A DNA stretch of 64,000 bases from Cannabis sativa (taxonomy: Eukaryota > Streptophyta > Magnoliopsida > Rosales > Cannabaceae), in NCBI RefSeq assembly GCF_029168945.1, contig NC_083602.1:67662600-67726599 (forward strand), read 5' to 3'. The position numbers were made by a program, and so were the translations under genes. Shown here one piece after another: positions 11,483 through 23,605 of the stretch (the stretch's first letter is position 1; each line of letters starts with the position of its first letter). The notes beneath the pieces are model-generated. The model was not told the DNA's origin, made no database searches, and saw only the letters and a program-made list of their open reading frames with translations.

Positions 11483-12350
11483 ATGAATCCCATGTTATCA
11501 CTGTTGACTGAAAATAAGCTCAATGGATCTAACTTTAATAAGTGGAATGAGAACATTAATATTGCTCTCATAGGAGAAAGTGCCTTGTTTGTTTTAACTG
11601 AGCCGTCACCTGAAGTGCCCGGGGACAATGCTTCCAAAAGCTGTGAAAGAAAAGTATGAGCGTTGGCAGAAAGCAAATGACAAAGCTCTATACTTTATGC
11701 TTTCTAGCATGGTTGACACCCTCAAAACTCGGTTTTCTAAAACCGAGAAGGCTGCTGATGTTATGACGAAGTTAAATGAGCTATTCGGTAAGACATCACT
11801 TCAGTCACGCTTTGACGCGACTAAGAAGTACATTAATGCACGAATGGAACCTCATCAAAACGTGCGTGACCATGCTCTCCTAATGTCAAGTTATTTCCAA
11901 GAAGCCCAGGATCATGGTGCTGAAATGGACAGTGCTACTCAAGTAAGTCTTATCTTGAATAGCCTGACTCCAGCATTTCTACCATACACTTCAAATTATG
12001 TCATGAATAAGAAGGAAATTGACTTTCATGAATTATTCAATGACCTTCAAACTTATGAAAATTTGATTGGAGGACCCAAGAAGAAAGGGAGTAAACCTCA
12101 CAATCCTGGTAATGGTAATGGGACGATGAAACTTGAAGCAAATGTTGTCTTTGCTTCGAAGCCCAAATCGAAGAAGAAGTGGAAGAACACCAAGAAGCGA
12201 ACAAAAGCCATGAAGAATAAAAAGGCTGTTCCTTTTGGTGATGCTACACTTAAAGGAAAGTGTTTCTACTGCAATGAAAAAGGTCATTGGAAACCCCAAT
12301 GTCCTAAACTTCTTGCGAAGAAGCAAGGTATTTCCATTTATAAACTTTAA
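11483..12350 (+). pseudogene. gag: Copia Gag (nucleocapsid-type), one frameshift
   Basis: Encodes a Gag of about 289 codons that would form the particle packaging element RNA. The start at 11483 (MNPMLSLLTENKLNGSNF) matches the usual copia Gag N-terminus, in which a short LNGSNF..W motif precedes the conserved core. A run of four A near 11636 shifts the frame by one base. From 11628 the other frame stays open to 12350 and holds the UBN2-type Gag core (LNELFGKTSLQSRF and onward). A CCHC zinc knuckle, C-x2-C-x4-H-x4-C, lies at 12261-12302, followed by a basic tail. Only this single-base shift breaks the gene, so it was functional until recently. No protease, integrase or RT frame follows, unlike normal copia elements where Gag and Pol are fused. 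Confidence 0.85.
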
Positions 12351-14165
12351 GAGTTTAGTGAATTGTTATCCAATTAGATTTATGATTTTGGACTAACTTT
12401 GTTTATTTGTTTTCTTCTTCTTATAGGCCAAGCTACTTGAACTCAATTCAGTTGGATCAGAAAGCTGGACCAAGGGTGAAATCGTCCAGATGAAGATGAA
12501 GCTCTTCAATTTTTTGAATTAATTGTTTTAGTTTAAAGACAATTTGGATTTCAAATTTTAGTTAGGGATATTTATCCCTATTTTTTCTCATATTGTTGCA
12601 ATACATTTAAATTTTTTTATTAATAAAGTTTCTTTATTTTCGAAATTCAACCATTGCAATTTATGAGAATGAGCTTCATTTATTTTATCTTCATCAATTA
12701 TTACCACAATATATTTATATGTTTGTATGTGTAAGTGTTTTTATTATTGATGCAAATTCTATTATATTTACAACTCTTCATAGAGTTATATATATAAACA
12801 CTAGAAACTATTTCTATGTTTATTAATAATTGTTAATTCTAATACAATTATTAAGGATTTGTTTAATGAAAAGATCTTTTGATCTGATAGGGGTGGAGAA
12901 AAGTTAAGAAAACTATGCAGTTCAACGATCTTTTATATCTAATGAACTCTGGATAGTATTCAACTCCACATAAACTCTATCACACTTAAAGAATAATGAT
13001 CTTTACAACCTTTAAAGGTGGATCATATTCTCTATATATACTTAGGGGTGGAGGTTATCCACAAGTACCCTATATGTATATTCTTAGGGGTGGAGTCTAT
13101 TCCACAATTCCCTATGTAACACATATCTTCTTTAAACATGGAAGTAATATAATGAGTCAGCTATTATCAATATAAATTCTTGATCTTGATTGTATGTTCC
13201 ATTTCGTTTTTACTGTTGTAAGTAAAAGTTTGATACCTTTGAAAGTTCTTTGTTAAAGTTTCACACTACCTTAATTGAGTGGGAGAATTTTAAAGTTCTA
13301 TACCCATCTTCATTAGGTTGATACTTGTGATAGGTACTTAAGAACACTACTGAAAAGCAAATCTAACCATTCACATGGATAGGAATTGATTATCAGAATT
13401 ATGAGAATAAGATAAAGAACTCTAGATCAATCCATTCGAATGACTTGAATCTAGAATTCTTAATCCTCATAAAATTTTATGGTATCTTAATTTTGATTAC
13501 TTTATCTCTGGCATGTATTTTCACTTCAAATACTAGTCTGCTATGTTGATGACTTAGTCTTAACTTAAAGTTTTAGACTAATTCAAAAGTCACAACTAGG
13601 TAACTCTCCAAACAATCAGAGGTTAAAAGTATTATTTAACCAGACATCTGCTATTGAGTGGGAGCTATCTGAGATGTAATCAAATAGGAAACATTAGAAG
13701 ATATTCAAGAAAGATTTATGAAAGTGATCTATATGTCAGATATTAAGGAACTGTGTATCAGTTATCCTTGTATCTCACCATCTAATTTATAGATTCTATG
13801 AGATGGTGCTTACTTTGGGGGTGGAGGAATTATTGTATAATAATTCAAGTTCTACCAGAGAAGAATTATAACTTTTTGTATTCGAAATCCAAGAAAGTTA
13901 TATCACTGAAGAAAAGTCTACACTGTATTATCTCAATTACATATTTTAAAATATGAGAGATATGTCTTCTGTTAATTCAGATGTACTTTTAAAACAGTAA
14001 AGATTTCAGTATCCCTTGATAAGTAAAGCATATAGTAAAGGATGTTTCATAAGAGTTTTTATGAACTAGTTTCCAGAAGTTTGGGTGGATTCAAATATAC
14101 TACACTTGATCTGAAGATCAAGACATCAGATTGACCTATTTGCGCAGTTTGTTTTATATTAGTGC
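12351..14165 (+). pseudogene. Decayed pol region of element C
   Basis: No long frame. Patches align with the pol of D: AGGGGTGGA at 12889-12897 corresponds to the integrase DRGGEY codons, 13640-13700 parallels the end of the RT, and GGGGGTGGA at 13817-13825 corresponds to the start of the RNase H. Extra AGGGGTGGA copies occur at 13044 and 13086. The first 250 bp after gag looks like a short exon and untranslated tail. Confidence 0.6.
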
Positions 14166-14174
14166 AAGTGGGAG
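14166..14174 (+). other. Polypurine tract of element C
   Basis: AAGTGGGAG lies just before the 3' LTR. It is the standard copia plus-strand primer and is conserved in A, D, E and G. Confidence 0.8.
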
Positions 14175-14176
14175 TT

Positions 14177-16075
14177 TTTTGGGTTTTATGCCCTAAATAA
14201 AACTCTTTACAATCTGATTAGTTATCAATATAAGAAATTTGAAGTGATTGATGTTTGCATGAATTCTACATGCTAATGGTTTAAATATGTTTATTACATT
14301 TACACACAAAATCAGTTAAATCCAGATCATATGTTTATTCATAATTACAGTATCGTCAACACAGTGGAATGTGATTGTGATCATATGAATCAAAAGACTT
14401 GGTGCCTGTTTCATCAGTGTTATTGGATTTACACTAATGTGATAATCAGCGATGATGTGTACTTACACTTGGACTAAGTGTTATGTTCTTTCCAGGACAT
14501 TAGTAAAGTATACTAGTTTCGAATGTATGGAGTATACATTGGACTGGACCGATATTGCAACTAAGTTAAGATATTACAAACTTACCGTTATATATATCTT
14601 TCCAAGTCAATATCAGTAGTTGATCTTAAGATTAAAAGAATCTAAATCTTGATATGCTTAGGCTCAACTCAGGAGTGCTATTCATGTTCTTTGATTTATT
14701 AGTTAAGCCTACTTTTAGGTCAGGGTGATACGTATATTTTGGGAACATGATAGTATGATTGAGTGGGAGCGCTGAACATAAATATGGAATCTATAGCTTC
14801 TACTGGTGTATAGAAGTCAAGCGATGATTCCCTTCGAGCTTAGCAAATAGAAGTAAATGGATGAGCTCTTGTTTAACTGACTAATTATTAGATCACTAAA
14901 CACCATTTACAGGTAGCTAAGTGTTTTAAGGGGCAAAATACATTGAGGGGTGAGAACGGTAAAGAAATCCCATCTCGATGTAGATCATCAATATAGAGGA
15001 TCTTTAAATCACAATAAGATTATAACAATGGTTAAATGAGATAGCATATTGATATCGTGGAACATACAATATGCTCTATATAAGTCTGAGAGTGCAATTC
15101 TAAGTTCTAAGAGTGGATTCAACGAAGAATTAATAAGTAGGAATTTACTTGGTAAATTTGGTTCACTTATTGGAAGCTCAGCATATAGATCCATGGTCCC
15201 CATTCTAGTTGAGAACATTCTGCTTGTAAGACTCATTAATTGATTCGTGATTGATCAATTATAATTCTAAAGTTAGACTATGTCTAATTTTATGAATTTT
15301 CACTAAGCAGCGGTGAAATTGTAAAGAAAAGAGTTTCTAGGTTTATTTATTTATTAATGGACTTTATATGTCTAATTAATAATTAAATTAATTGACAATA
15401 TTATTTAATAATCTATTTTAGTTATTAAATAATTAGTTTTGGCATTTAAAAGGTTAGAATTGGAAAATTGGCGTTTTTGAGAAAATAGAGATAAAATTTG
15501 ATAAAACTGCAAAATCAAGTGGGCCCCACTATAACACCATGGCCGGCCACTTATTAAGGGTTTTTCAAATTAATATTTTCATTATTTTAATGCCAAATAA
15601 TTCTTAACCTAAACCTAGTAGTTGCCTATAAATAGAAAGTGATGGCTCAGTCAAATCATAAGTTTTTCATATCATCTTCTGACAGAAATTTCTCTCTTCA
15701 GAAAAACTGAGCCTTCCCACTTCTATACCTGGCCGAAATCCCTTTTCTCTTTTCTCCTTCATCAATTTCGAACCCTAGTGAGAGAGTAAGTGCCCACACA
15801 CAACAAGCAGTAACTCAATCATAGATTGGAAGACTGTGAAGGATCAAACTTGAAGAAGAAGGACATTCGGGCTCAGATCTTGATTATACTCTGCTACAGA
15901 AAGGATACAAGGGTTAGAGATCTGAGTGGAAGGAGACATTAATTCCGCTGCATCAATGTAAGGTTTTCTTAACTTTATATGTGTTTAATTTATTGTTTTA
16001 GAAAGTTCATATTTAGGGTGTTTAAATAACATACTTGTGAGTAGATCTAAGATCCTAGTAAAAATAATTCCAAAA
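14177..16075 (+). repeat. 3' LTR of element C (both termini mutated)
   Basis: A copy of 5994-7886, 1899 bp. The expected TGTT start reads TTTT and the expected AACA end reads AAAA. TATAAATA is at 15627-15634. The duplication CCTAC follows directly, so the insertion boundary is secure. Confidence 0.92.
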
Positions 16076-16080
16076 CCTAC
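16076..16080. repeat. Target site duplication of element C, right copy
   Basis: CCTAC, identical to 5989-5993. Confidence 0.9.
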
Positions 16081-16827
16081 AATGTATTTTATCCTTAAAA
16101 CACATAACCCTGTATAAATGATATTTCAGCTAAGTGAAATGAGTACTCCACCATTTATTTTCATTTGGTTAAGCTCGAAGGAAATAATCATTTACTTTCT
16201 ATTCGCCAGATAGAAGCTATAGATTCCATATTTATGTTAGCGCTCCCACTCAATTGCATTACTGTGTTCCCAAAATGTACGTATCACCCTGACCCAAAAG
16301 TAGGCTTCACTAACAAATCAAAGAACACGAATAACACTCTTGAGATTGAACCTAATCATATCAGGATTAAGATCATTTTATCTAAAATCAATAGATGATA
16401 TTGAATTGAATAGATATTACGGTAAATTCTAATATATCTAATCAAAGTTCAATATCGGTCCCTTCCGATGTATACTCCATACATCCGATACTGGTAAACT
16501 TTGCCAATGTCCTGGAAAGGACATAACACTTTTCCAATGTGGAAGAATACCTATCGCTGATTATACCATGTCAGTCTAATTCCAGTGTTCTGACAAATCA
16601 GGGAATAAACTTTCGAACATATAATTAAGATTATATTCCACTATGCCGACAACACTATAATCTTTAACAAATTCATATGTTCTGGACTTAAATAGAATTC
16701 ATACATTATATATAATCATGAAATAAATCATGTGAACCATGCAACATAAAATGTTATTTCTGATCTTTATTAATAAGTAAATCTGATTATATTGAAATGG
16801 GTTTTATTTAGGGCACAAAACCCAACA
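16081..16827 (-). repeat. 5' LTR of element B, right part
   Basis: Continues the LTR interrupted at 5993 and ends AAAACCCAACA, the reverse complement of the TGTTGGGTTTT LTR start. A plus-strand frame here (16165-16398) is antisense to the LTR and recurs in other copies. I treat it as incidental. Confidence 0.9.
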
Positions 16828-16985
16828 ATAAATCCCTAATGGATTTTCACCATTAGACAAACATAATAGTGTTAGATCTCGAAAGATAAATATTGTAAAT
16901 GCAACATCTAGCTGTTCATCAATTGATGACACCTTAGACTAGTATTTACAATATGAAACAAGAAGATTGTATAAATAAGATTACT

Positions 16986-17007
16986 TTGACTCTCGCTAAT
17001 CGGAGCA
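16986..17007 (+). repeat. Third, diverged leader motif (element A)
   Basis: CTCTCGCTAATCGGAGCA is a variant of the paired leader motif. It occurs in the gag position of the gag-less elements (also 1222-1243 and 39335-39356 on minus). Confidence 0.65.
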
Positions 17008-17319
17008 TCGTTGGATTCTTATTTAAACACGAAATTATCCTAATTCCTCTTAGCTTATTCATTTTGAATTAGCTCAATAACATATCATTGGATGAATGGT
17101 CTATAAATCATATAATGTCATTCTATTTTCTATTAAGAAATTAAATGACACATATGATTATATTCCCGAAATTCTATCCCAAAATGATATAAATCCTCAA
17201 TCTTAGAAATCTCCTACTTGCATTGGCAAATCAGACTTAGAGTTAGATTAGTAGTGGTGGTCCAAGAAAGAATTACTCATTATACAGTTACACTTTCACA
17301 GGTCTTTAATAACCATTTC

Positions 17320-19340
17320 CTTTCAATGGATTCAAACTGTATGAGTTTAGTATTCTGTGACCAGAATCCACTTGCACTATTCTAAGAACTCTTTGATGTA
17401 ACTAAACCTATGTCATCAAAAGACTACAACCACATAAATCTATGGCATTTGTATCTTGTTCATAGTGGTTTTGACAAGATCAAGTCTCTGCAAAGAGTTA
17501 ACATGCCTATATCCACTGAAAGTAAGTTCATCTCATTCGCAGATGGATGTACATTCAGGGGTGGATATGAGTTTTCGTTGTATTCCTAAAACAATTACTC
17601 TAGACTTTACCTTATGCAAAAGAAATTTTAAATGTTTGAAAAATTTCATGAATTTCTAGCAATGGTGAAAAACCATCAAGGTAAGTGGTTAAAGATCTTG
17701 CGAACTGATAGGGGTGGAGAAATAGTTAGTAGATATGCAGTTCAAAGATCATTAAATTGATTTTTTGAATTATATCCAAACTTACCTCCCCAGAAATTCG
17801 ATTTGCATATTGATGATTAGTTACTAGTTGTTTCCTACATCCTTCTATGGTAGTATAATTTCAGAATGATGCAATGGTTGTATACTTAATGTAAATCATT
17901 ACTAGATTCATGGATGATTTAATCAAAATCTTAAGAAAAGCTAGAACTGTTAATCCTGGTTTGCATTTTTGTTAGCTATTCTAAGTGATTAGGGGTGGAA
18001 CATCCCATAGTCAATAGATAAGAAAGTGTTTGTTTAAACAAATACTAATTTTCTAAGAAAATAACTAAGTCTGAAAATAAACTAGCAAATAAAGGAGATA
18101 ATTTTTCTTGATTCAATAAGTGTTCTATCATCTTATTCGATACATGATGATCCCATTGCCTCTGTTGTCTTAACACAACCGAAGAGGTCAATACCATTTA
18201 GTTTTCTTAGACATAATTCACGGTACCTTGTCGTAGTGGGAGAGTTTCTAGGAACTCACCTTATTATGAATTTGAAGACACTAGTGATTAAAAGCCATTG
18301 TGAGTTTAAACAAGTAATGGATTGTCAAGATAAGAAACTAAGAAGAAAAGCCAATAGAACTATGGTTTGATCCATTCACATGGAATAACCTAAAGTTTTC
18401 TATTACAAGGACATAAAAGGAAATTTTCGTTAATAAGTCTATTCAATGGACTTAACAAAACTTCCTGTTCCTAGTATTATAGGTTTGAGTTTATCCAAAC
18501 CTTTTGCTTGTGATATACCTGGTAATTACTTACTCTAATGCAAGCAACTTACTTTAGTAAGATGCTGAAGCATATTCTTTCCAATGGCAATCTATAGAAG
18601 CTTCACAACTTCTAGACATAGATTTTATTTATCTAAGGAAAAGTCTCAACTATTCCAGAAAAGATAAAGCCATGAAAAAATTTCTTAAATCAACAGTGAA
18701 AGGTCTCATATATGCTTTAGTATGCCTTAGACCAGACACCTGCTGCTGAGTGGGAGTAATGAGTAGGTATCAGATTAATCCAGGAGAGGAACATTGGAAG
18801 ACAATCAAGTAAATCTTAAGATTAAGAAGAGGAACTATATGTTAGTCGATAAGGGTGTGTTTAAAACTCTTAGACTACACCACATCAGATTTCGAGACTT
18901 GCCTATTCACCAGAAAGTCTGCTGATAAGATGGTGATTACTCTGGGGGTGGAGTAGCGATTTTGGAGAAGTGTAAAAACCTATCTGAACTCTCTAGGTCT
19001 ACCAGAAGAGACTGAATGTTAAAGTTGCAGGAAAGGTACTTATTCAGTCTAAGGAAAGTTCTATACATTAATGGCACCGTTCCAACTTGTCTTAACTACT
19101 AGTGTTATTTTCCTGATTAACCAAAAGTAGTTGCCAAAAGTATAGAATCCAATATCCCAAGAGAGTAGACATATAGAGAGGAATTTCACATTATCAAGGA
19201 TTTTGTGATTAAGGAAGAGTAATGGTGGATAAGAGGTTGTGTTTAATTCAACTTGTCAGATCCTATTACGAGGAGTCTACTACTACTACACTTGATTTGT
19301 ATATCAAGATGTTGAGATTATTTGAAATGCACATTTTGTT
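17320..19340 (+). pseudogene. Decayed copia pol of element A
   Basis: Collinear with the pol of D from the Gag-pre-integrase domain onward. For example, CTATGGCATTTG...GGTTTTGACAAGATC parallels the D segment encoding WHLRLGHIGFDRL. The integrase DRGGEY stretch is at about 17696-17720, a region matching the start of the hinge after integrase at about 18160-18250, and the RNase H start at 18944-18952. Stops and indels fill all frames. The G-rich AGGGGTGGA spots are preserved better than their surroundings. Confidence 0.7.
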
Positions 19341-19352
19341 TTATATTAGTGC

Positions 19353-19361
19353 AAGTGGGAG
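19353..19361 (+). other. Polypurine tract of element A
   Basis: AAGTGGGAG lies immediately before the 3' LTR at 19364. Confidence 0.8.
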
Positions 19362-19363
19362 TT

Positions 19364-21229
19364 TGTTGGGTTTTGTGCCCTAAATAAAACCCATTTCAAT
19401 ATAATTAGATTTACTTATTAATAAAGATCAGAAATAACATTTTATGTTGCATGGTTCACATGATTTATTTCATGATTATATATATAATGTATGAATTATA
19501 TTTAAGTCCAGAACATATGAATTTGTTAAAGATTATAGTGTTTTCGGCACAGTGGAATATAATCTTAATTATATGTTCGAAAGTTTATTCCATGATTTGT
19601 CAGTACATTGGATTTAGACTGACATGGTATAATCAGCGATAGGTATTCTTACACATTGGAAAAGTGTTATGTCCTTTCCAGGACATTGGCAAAGTTTACC
19701 AGTATCGGATGTATGGAGTATACATCGGAAGGGACCGATATTGAACTTTGATTAGATATATTAAAATTTACCGTAATATCTATTCAATTCAATATCACCC
19801 GTTGATCCTAGATCAAATGATCTTAATCTTGATATGTTTAGGTTCGATCTCAAGAGTACTATACATGTTCTTTGATTTGTTAGTTAAGCCTACTTTTGCG
19901 TCAGGGTGATACGTACATTTCGGGAACATGATAGTATAATTGAGTGGGAGCGCTAACATAAATAAGGAGTCTATCATTTCTATAGGAATTTAGAAGTGAA
20001 ACGATGATATCCTTCGAGCTTGGCTAAACAGAGATAAATGGTGGAGATCTCATTTCACTTCGCTGAAATATCATTTATACGGAGCTAAGTGTTTTAAGGA
20101 TAAAATACATTGAAGGTGTAACGGTAACTTTGTGCCTATTCAATGTAGATCATCTATTAGAGGGTCATTGATCAAATTAGGATTATAACAATGGATAACT
20201 AATGACGTATCTATATCGTGGAACATATAGAGTGTTCTATATGACTGAGAGTGCAATTCCAAGTTCTAAGAGTGGATTCAATAAGGAATTAATAAGTTAG
20301 GGAATTTACTTGGTAAATTCGGTTCGACTTATTGGAAGCTCGGAAATATAGGCCCATGGTCCCCATACTAGTTGAAACCATACTGCTTGTAAGACTCAGT
20401 TAATTGATTTTAATTAATCAATTATAATTTTAAAGTTAGACGATGTCTACTTTTTGAATTTTCACTAAGCAAGGGCGAAATTGTAAAGAAAAGAGATTCT
20501 AGGTTTATTTATTAATTAAGAGACTTTATATGTCTTAATTAATAAATATATTAAATGACAATATTATTTAATAATTATATTTTAGTTATTAAATAATTAG
20601 AATTGGCATCTAAATGGTTAAATTGAAAAATTGGCATTTTTGAGAAAATGGGAATAAAAAATAATAAAATGGGAAAGTTGCAAAGTGAGGCCCAATTTCC
20701 TTATATGGTCACCCACTATGCACAAGCTTTTACCATTTTATTTTTCCATTATTTTAATGCATACAATTCTAACCTAAACCTAGATGGCATTCTATAAATA
20801 GAAAGTATTGGCTTCAGGAAACTCATGACTTGCACATTGTTTCTTTCAGAGAAAACCATAGCCACTTTCCTCTCTCGCTTTTCTTCTCTTTAAATTTCGA
20901 AATTCCTTGAGTGATAGAGTAGTGCCCACACACATCAAGTGGTATCTCAATCATAGTGTGTAAGACTGTAGGAGAATCCAAACAACTAGAAGGAGAATCA
21001 GCATCAAGGAAGGAGAGAAAGAGATCCAGGTTCAGATCTTGGTGATGCTCTGCTACAGAAAGGAATTAAGGGCTAGAGATCTGAACGGAAGGAGATTATA
21101 TTCCGCTGCACCAAATGTAAGGTTTACTAAAATTTATATGTGTTTATTTCATTGTTTTAGAATTCATATTAGGATGTTAATGAAACATACTTGGTAGTAC
21201 ATCTAGATCCTGGTAAAATATTTCCAACA
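19364..21229 (+). repeat. 3' LTR of element A
   Basis: Starts TGTTGGGTTTTGTGCCC, ends TTTCCAACA, 1866 bp. TATAAATA is at 20793-20800. It is closest to the LTRs of B and E. The sequence right of it is Ty3/gypsy pol. Confidence 0.9.
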
Positions 21230-21710
21230 GAACGTGCTGCCTACCACTCACAGTGGGAAAGTCTCTAACCACCACAATAGTCATGGCACAATTCCTGGTA
21301 GTAGATGTTTCATCTGATTTTAATGTCATGTTAAGCCGTCCAGCCTTGTACGACTTAAGAGCAATGACTTCTGTTACCATTTGTGTGTGAAATTCCCAAC
21401 ACAAAATGGGTTTGTTTGCCTGAGAGGCAATCAGAGGACTGTGTGAGAGTGTTCTAACCTTGCCTTGGCCAAATTGATATAGGAAGAAAAGTCTGGCCAA
21501 GGGCCAGAAAGAGGAAAATCCATCGCCAATAGGGATCTGCCCAGGGCAGGAATGAGGATGTGGATCTTTTCCTTAGTGAACCAAGTTCCAATGTTGGGAT
21601 AGTGGAAGAGTTAGAAGAGGTGGAAACCGATCCAAAGAACCTGACCAGGAAAATCAAAATCGCAAAAGGTTTGTTGCTCAAAATAAAATCAACATTGATA
21701 AAATTTATAA
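21230..21710 (+). pseudogene. Ty3/gypsy protease-region remnant
   Basis: The plus-strand frame, with stops, reads as the region before the RT of plant Tat-type gypsy elements: a FLVVDVSS..LSRPALYDLRAM pattern at about 21260-21360. The downstream linker to 21710 is full of stops. The minus-strand frames here (21177-21500 and 21454-21681) are shadows. It joins the RT at 21711. The 5' part of the element lies left of A or is lost. Confidence 0.6.
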
Positions 21711-23605
21711 GAGCAAACCTTGATGTTTTTGCCTAGTCGCATGATGACATGGTCGGGATCGACCCTACAGTAACCACACATGTCCTCAACATTGATCCAG
21801 ATGTGAATCCTGTGCAACAAAAAAGAAGGTTACTTGATAAAGAGTGAGCATAGGCACTAAAGGATGAGGTTGAAAAACTTCAAATAAATAGGTTTATCAT
21901 TGAAACTTTTTATCTAGCTTGGGTGGCGAACCCCGTCCTAGTGACAAAACTAAACAAGAAGTGGCATGTATGTATTAATTTTACTGATCTCAATAAAACG
22001 TGCCCAAAAGATTATTTTCCCCGCTCAAGAACTGATCAGCTTGTGGATGCTACAGTAGGCCATGAATTTCTAAGTTTTATGGAGGCTATTCAGGATAAAA
22101 CCATATTGAAATGTATTCGCCTGATCAAGAACACACAAGCTTCCATGCAGGTGTTGGGTTGTATTGTCATAAAGTCATGTTCTTTGGATTAAAAATGTTG
22201 GGGCTACCTATCAAAGGTCGGTCAACAAAATGTTTGAAAACTAGATTGGACACAATATGGAAGTTTATGTGGACGATATGCTCGTCAAGTCCAGAAAGGT
22301 TTGGGGACATATAGATGACCTGGATGAATGCTTCAGCATCCTAAGAACATATAACATGAAACTCAATCCCTTGAAGTGTTCTTTTAGAGTCAGCTCAGGC
22401 AAGTTTCTTAGTTTCATTGTCAATGCTCGAGGGATAGAAGCCAATCCAGAGAAGATTCAAGCCCTTCTGGACATGAAGTCATCAACTAAAGTAAAAGAAG
22501 TTCAAAGTCTTACTGGTCGGATAGTAGCACTGAGTAGGTTCATGTCAAAATCCACTAATAAGTGTGTCCCTTTCTTCAATATTCTCTGGGGAAGTAAGAA
22601 GTTCGAATGGACAGAAGACTGTGAGGCGGCCTTTCAAGAATTAAAAAGGCAACTCGCACAACCCCCCATCTTGTCAAAGCCTGTGGACAAAGAGGAGTTA
22701 GAAATTTACTTGGCAGTAATAGAATTTGAAGTAAGTGTTGTGTTAATCAGAGAAGAGGGTAACTCTCAGCACCCTATCTACTACATCAATAAAAGGTTGG
22801 TTGATACAAAAAGTCGATATCCCCTGATCGAGAAATTAACCTATTGTCTGGTCCTAGCATCAAGAAAGCTAAGGCCTTATTTTCAAGCTCATCCAATTTG
22901 AGAGTTTACCAATCAGTCGCTATGTCAGGTATTGCAGAAACCAGATGCATTTGGCTGGTTACTCAAATGGGCGATCGAGTTAGGGCAATATGAAATCACT
23001 TACCAGCCACGAACGACAATAAAAGGACATGCATTGGTAGACTTTGTAGCTGAGTGTACTAGGAAATGAAAAAGACATCCTAGAAGAAAGCCAAGAACAA
23101 GGAAAAGAAACAACACCCAATGAAAATGATGAAAATAAGCCCACTTGGAAGCTTCATGTGGATGGGTCACCACTGATAGATTGTTCGGAGTAGGGATAGC
23201 CCTAATTACACCTGGGGGCATCCCGTACATGGGGAAATAAAGTTTGGATTCACCGAATCAAATAATGAAGTTGAATATGAAGCATTGATTGTTGGTTTGA
23301 AGTTGGCACGGGAACTAAATGCTGATTACTTGGAAATTGACAGTGACTCACAATCGGTCTAAAATCATGTTCTGGGTGAGTATATAGCATGGGGAGAAAA
23401 ATTATTGCATACCTTAGTAGAATACAAGACCTGCTTGCACAATTCAAAGGGTACACCATCAAGAAAATAACAAGAGGATAAAACACAACTGCAGACGCTC
23501 TTGCGCGATTAGCGAGCAATTCAATTGCGGACAAGTCAAATTTAGTTCTAGTCCAATTCTTGAAAGATCCAAGTATAGCAAGAACTAAAGAAATTTAGAT
23601 GGTCG
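21711..23605 (+). pseudogene. Ty3/gypsy reverse transcriptase and RNase H remnant
   Basis: Domains run in order on the plus strand. The RT N-terminus GIDPTVTTHVLNIDPD is at about 21770, and DLNKTCPKDYFP at about 21985. The YVDD catalytic box is near 22260, with KLNPLKCSF following. The RT-RNaseH connection FEWTEDCEAAFQELK is at about 22605, and a second, plant-type RNase H (HVDGS) at about 23150. Frames are broken several times, so it is dead. The wording fits the Tat/Ogre side of Ty3/gypsy. It is cut at 23605 by element D and continues at 33706 with the integrase. Confidence 0.82.
23601..23605. repeat. Target site duplication of element D, left copy
   Basis: GGTCG precedes the TG of the D 5' LTR and recurs at 33706-33710. 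Confidence 0.93.

Larger units (their letters stand above)
5994..16075 (+). mobile_element. Copia element C (gag-only, complete with both LTRs)
   Basis: A full-length Ty1/copia insertion of about 10.1 kb flanked by the duplication CCTAC. In order it has a 5' LTR, a tRNA-Met-like primer site, a leader of about 3.6 kb, a gag gene with one frameshift, a decayed pol region without long frames, a polypurine tract and a 3' LTR. By eye the two LTRs differ at roughly 35-40 positions, about 2 percent. It is inserted in the LTR of element B and so is younger than B. Because pol is gone, mobility would have needed proteins from another element. Confidence 0.93.
16828..19352 (+). mobile_element. Copia element A: internal remnant (sense, gag-less)
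   Basis: The 3' part of an older sense element into which B inserted. The first bases, ATAAATCCCTAATGG, match the interior of E in mid-sequence, so 16827/16828 is a break and not a natural end. It starts in the leader-like block found in B and E, then runs into the decayed pol. The left half lies beyond the window's left edge. ATAAA at 16828-16832 may be the target duplication of B, but the partner copy is out of view. Confidence 0.82.

Noticed and set aside
16828..16832. ATAAA as a proven target duplication of element B
   Set aside because: The partner copy would lie left of the window, so it cannot be verified.
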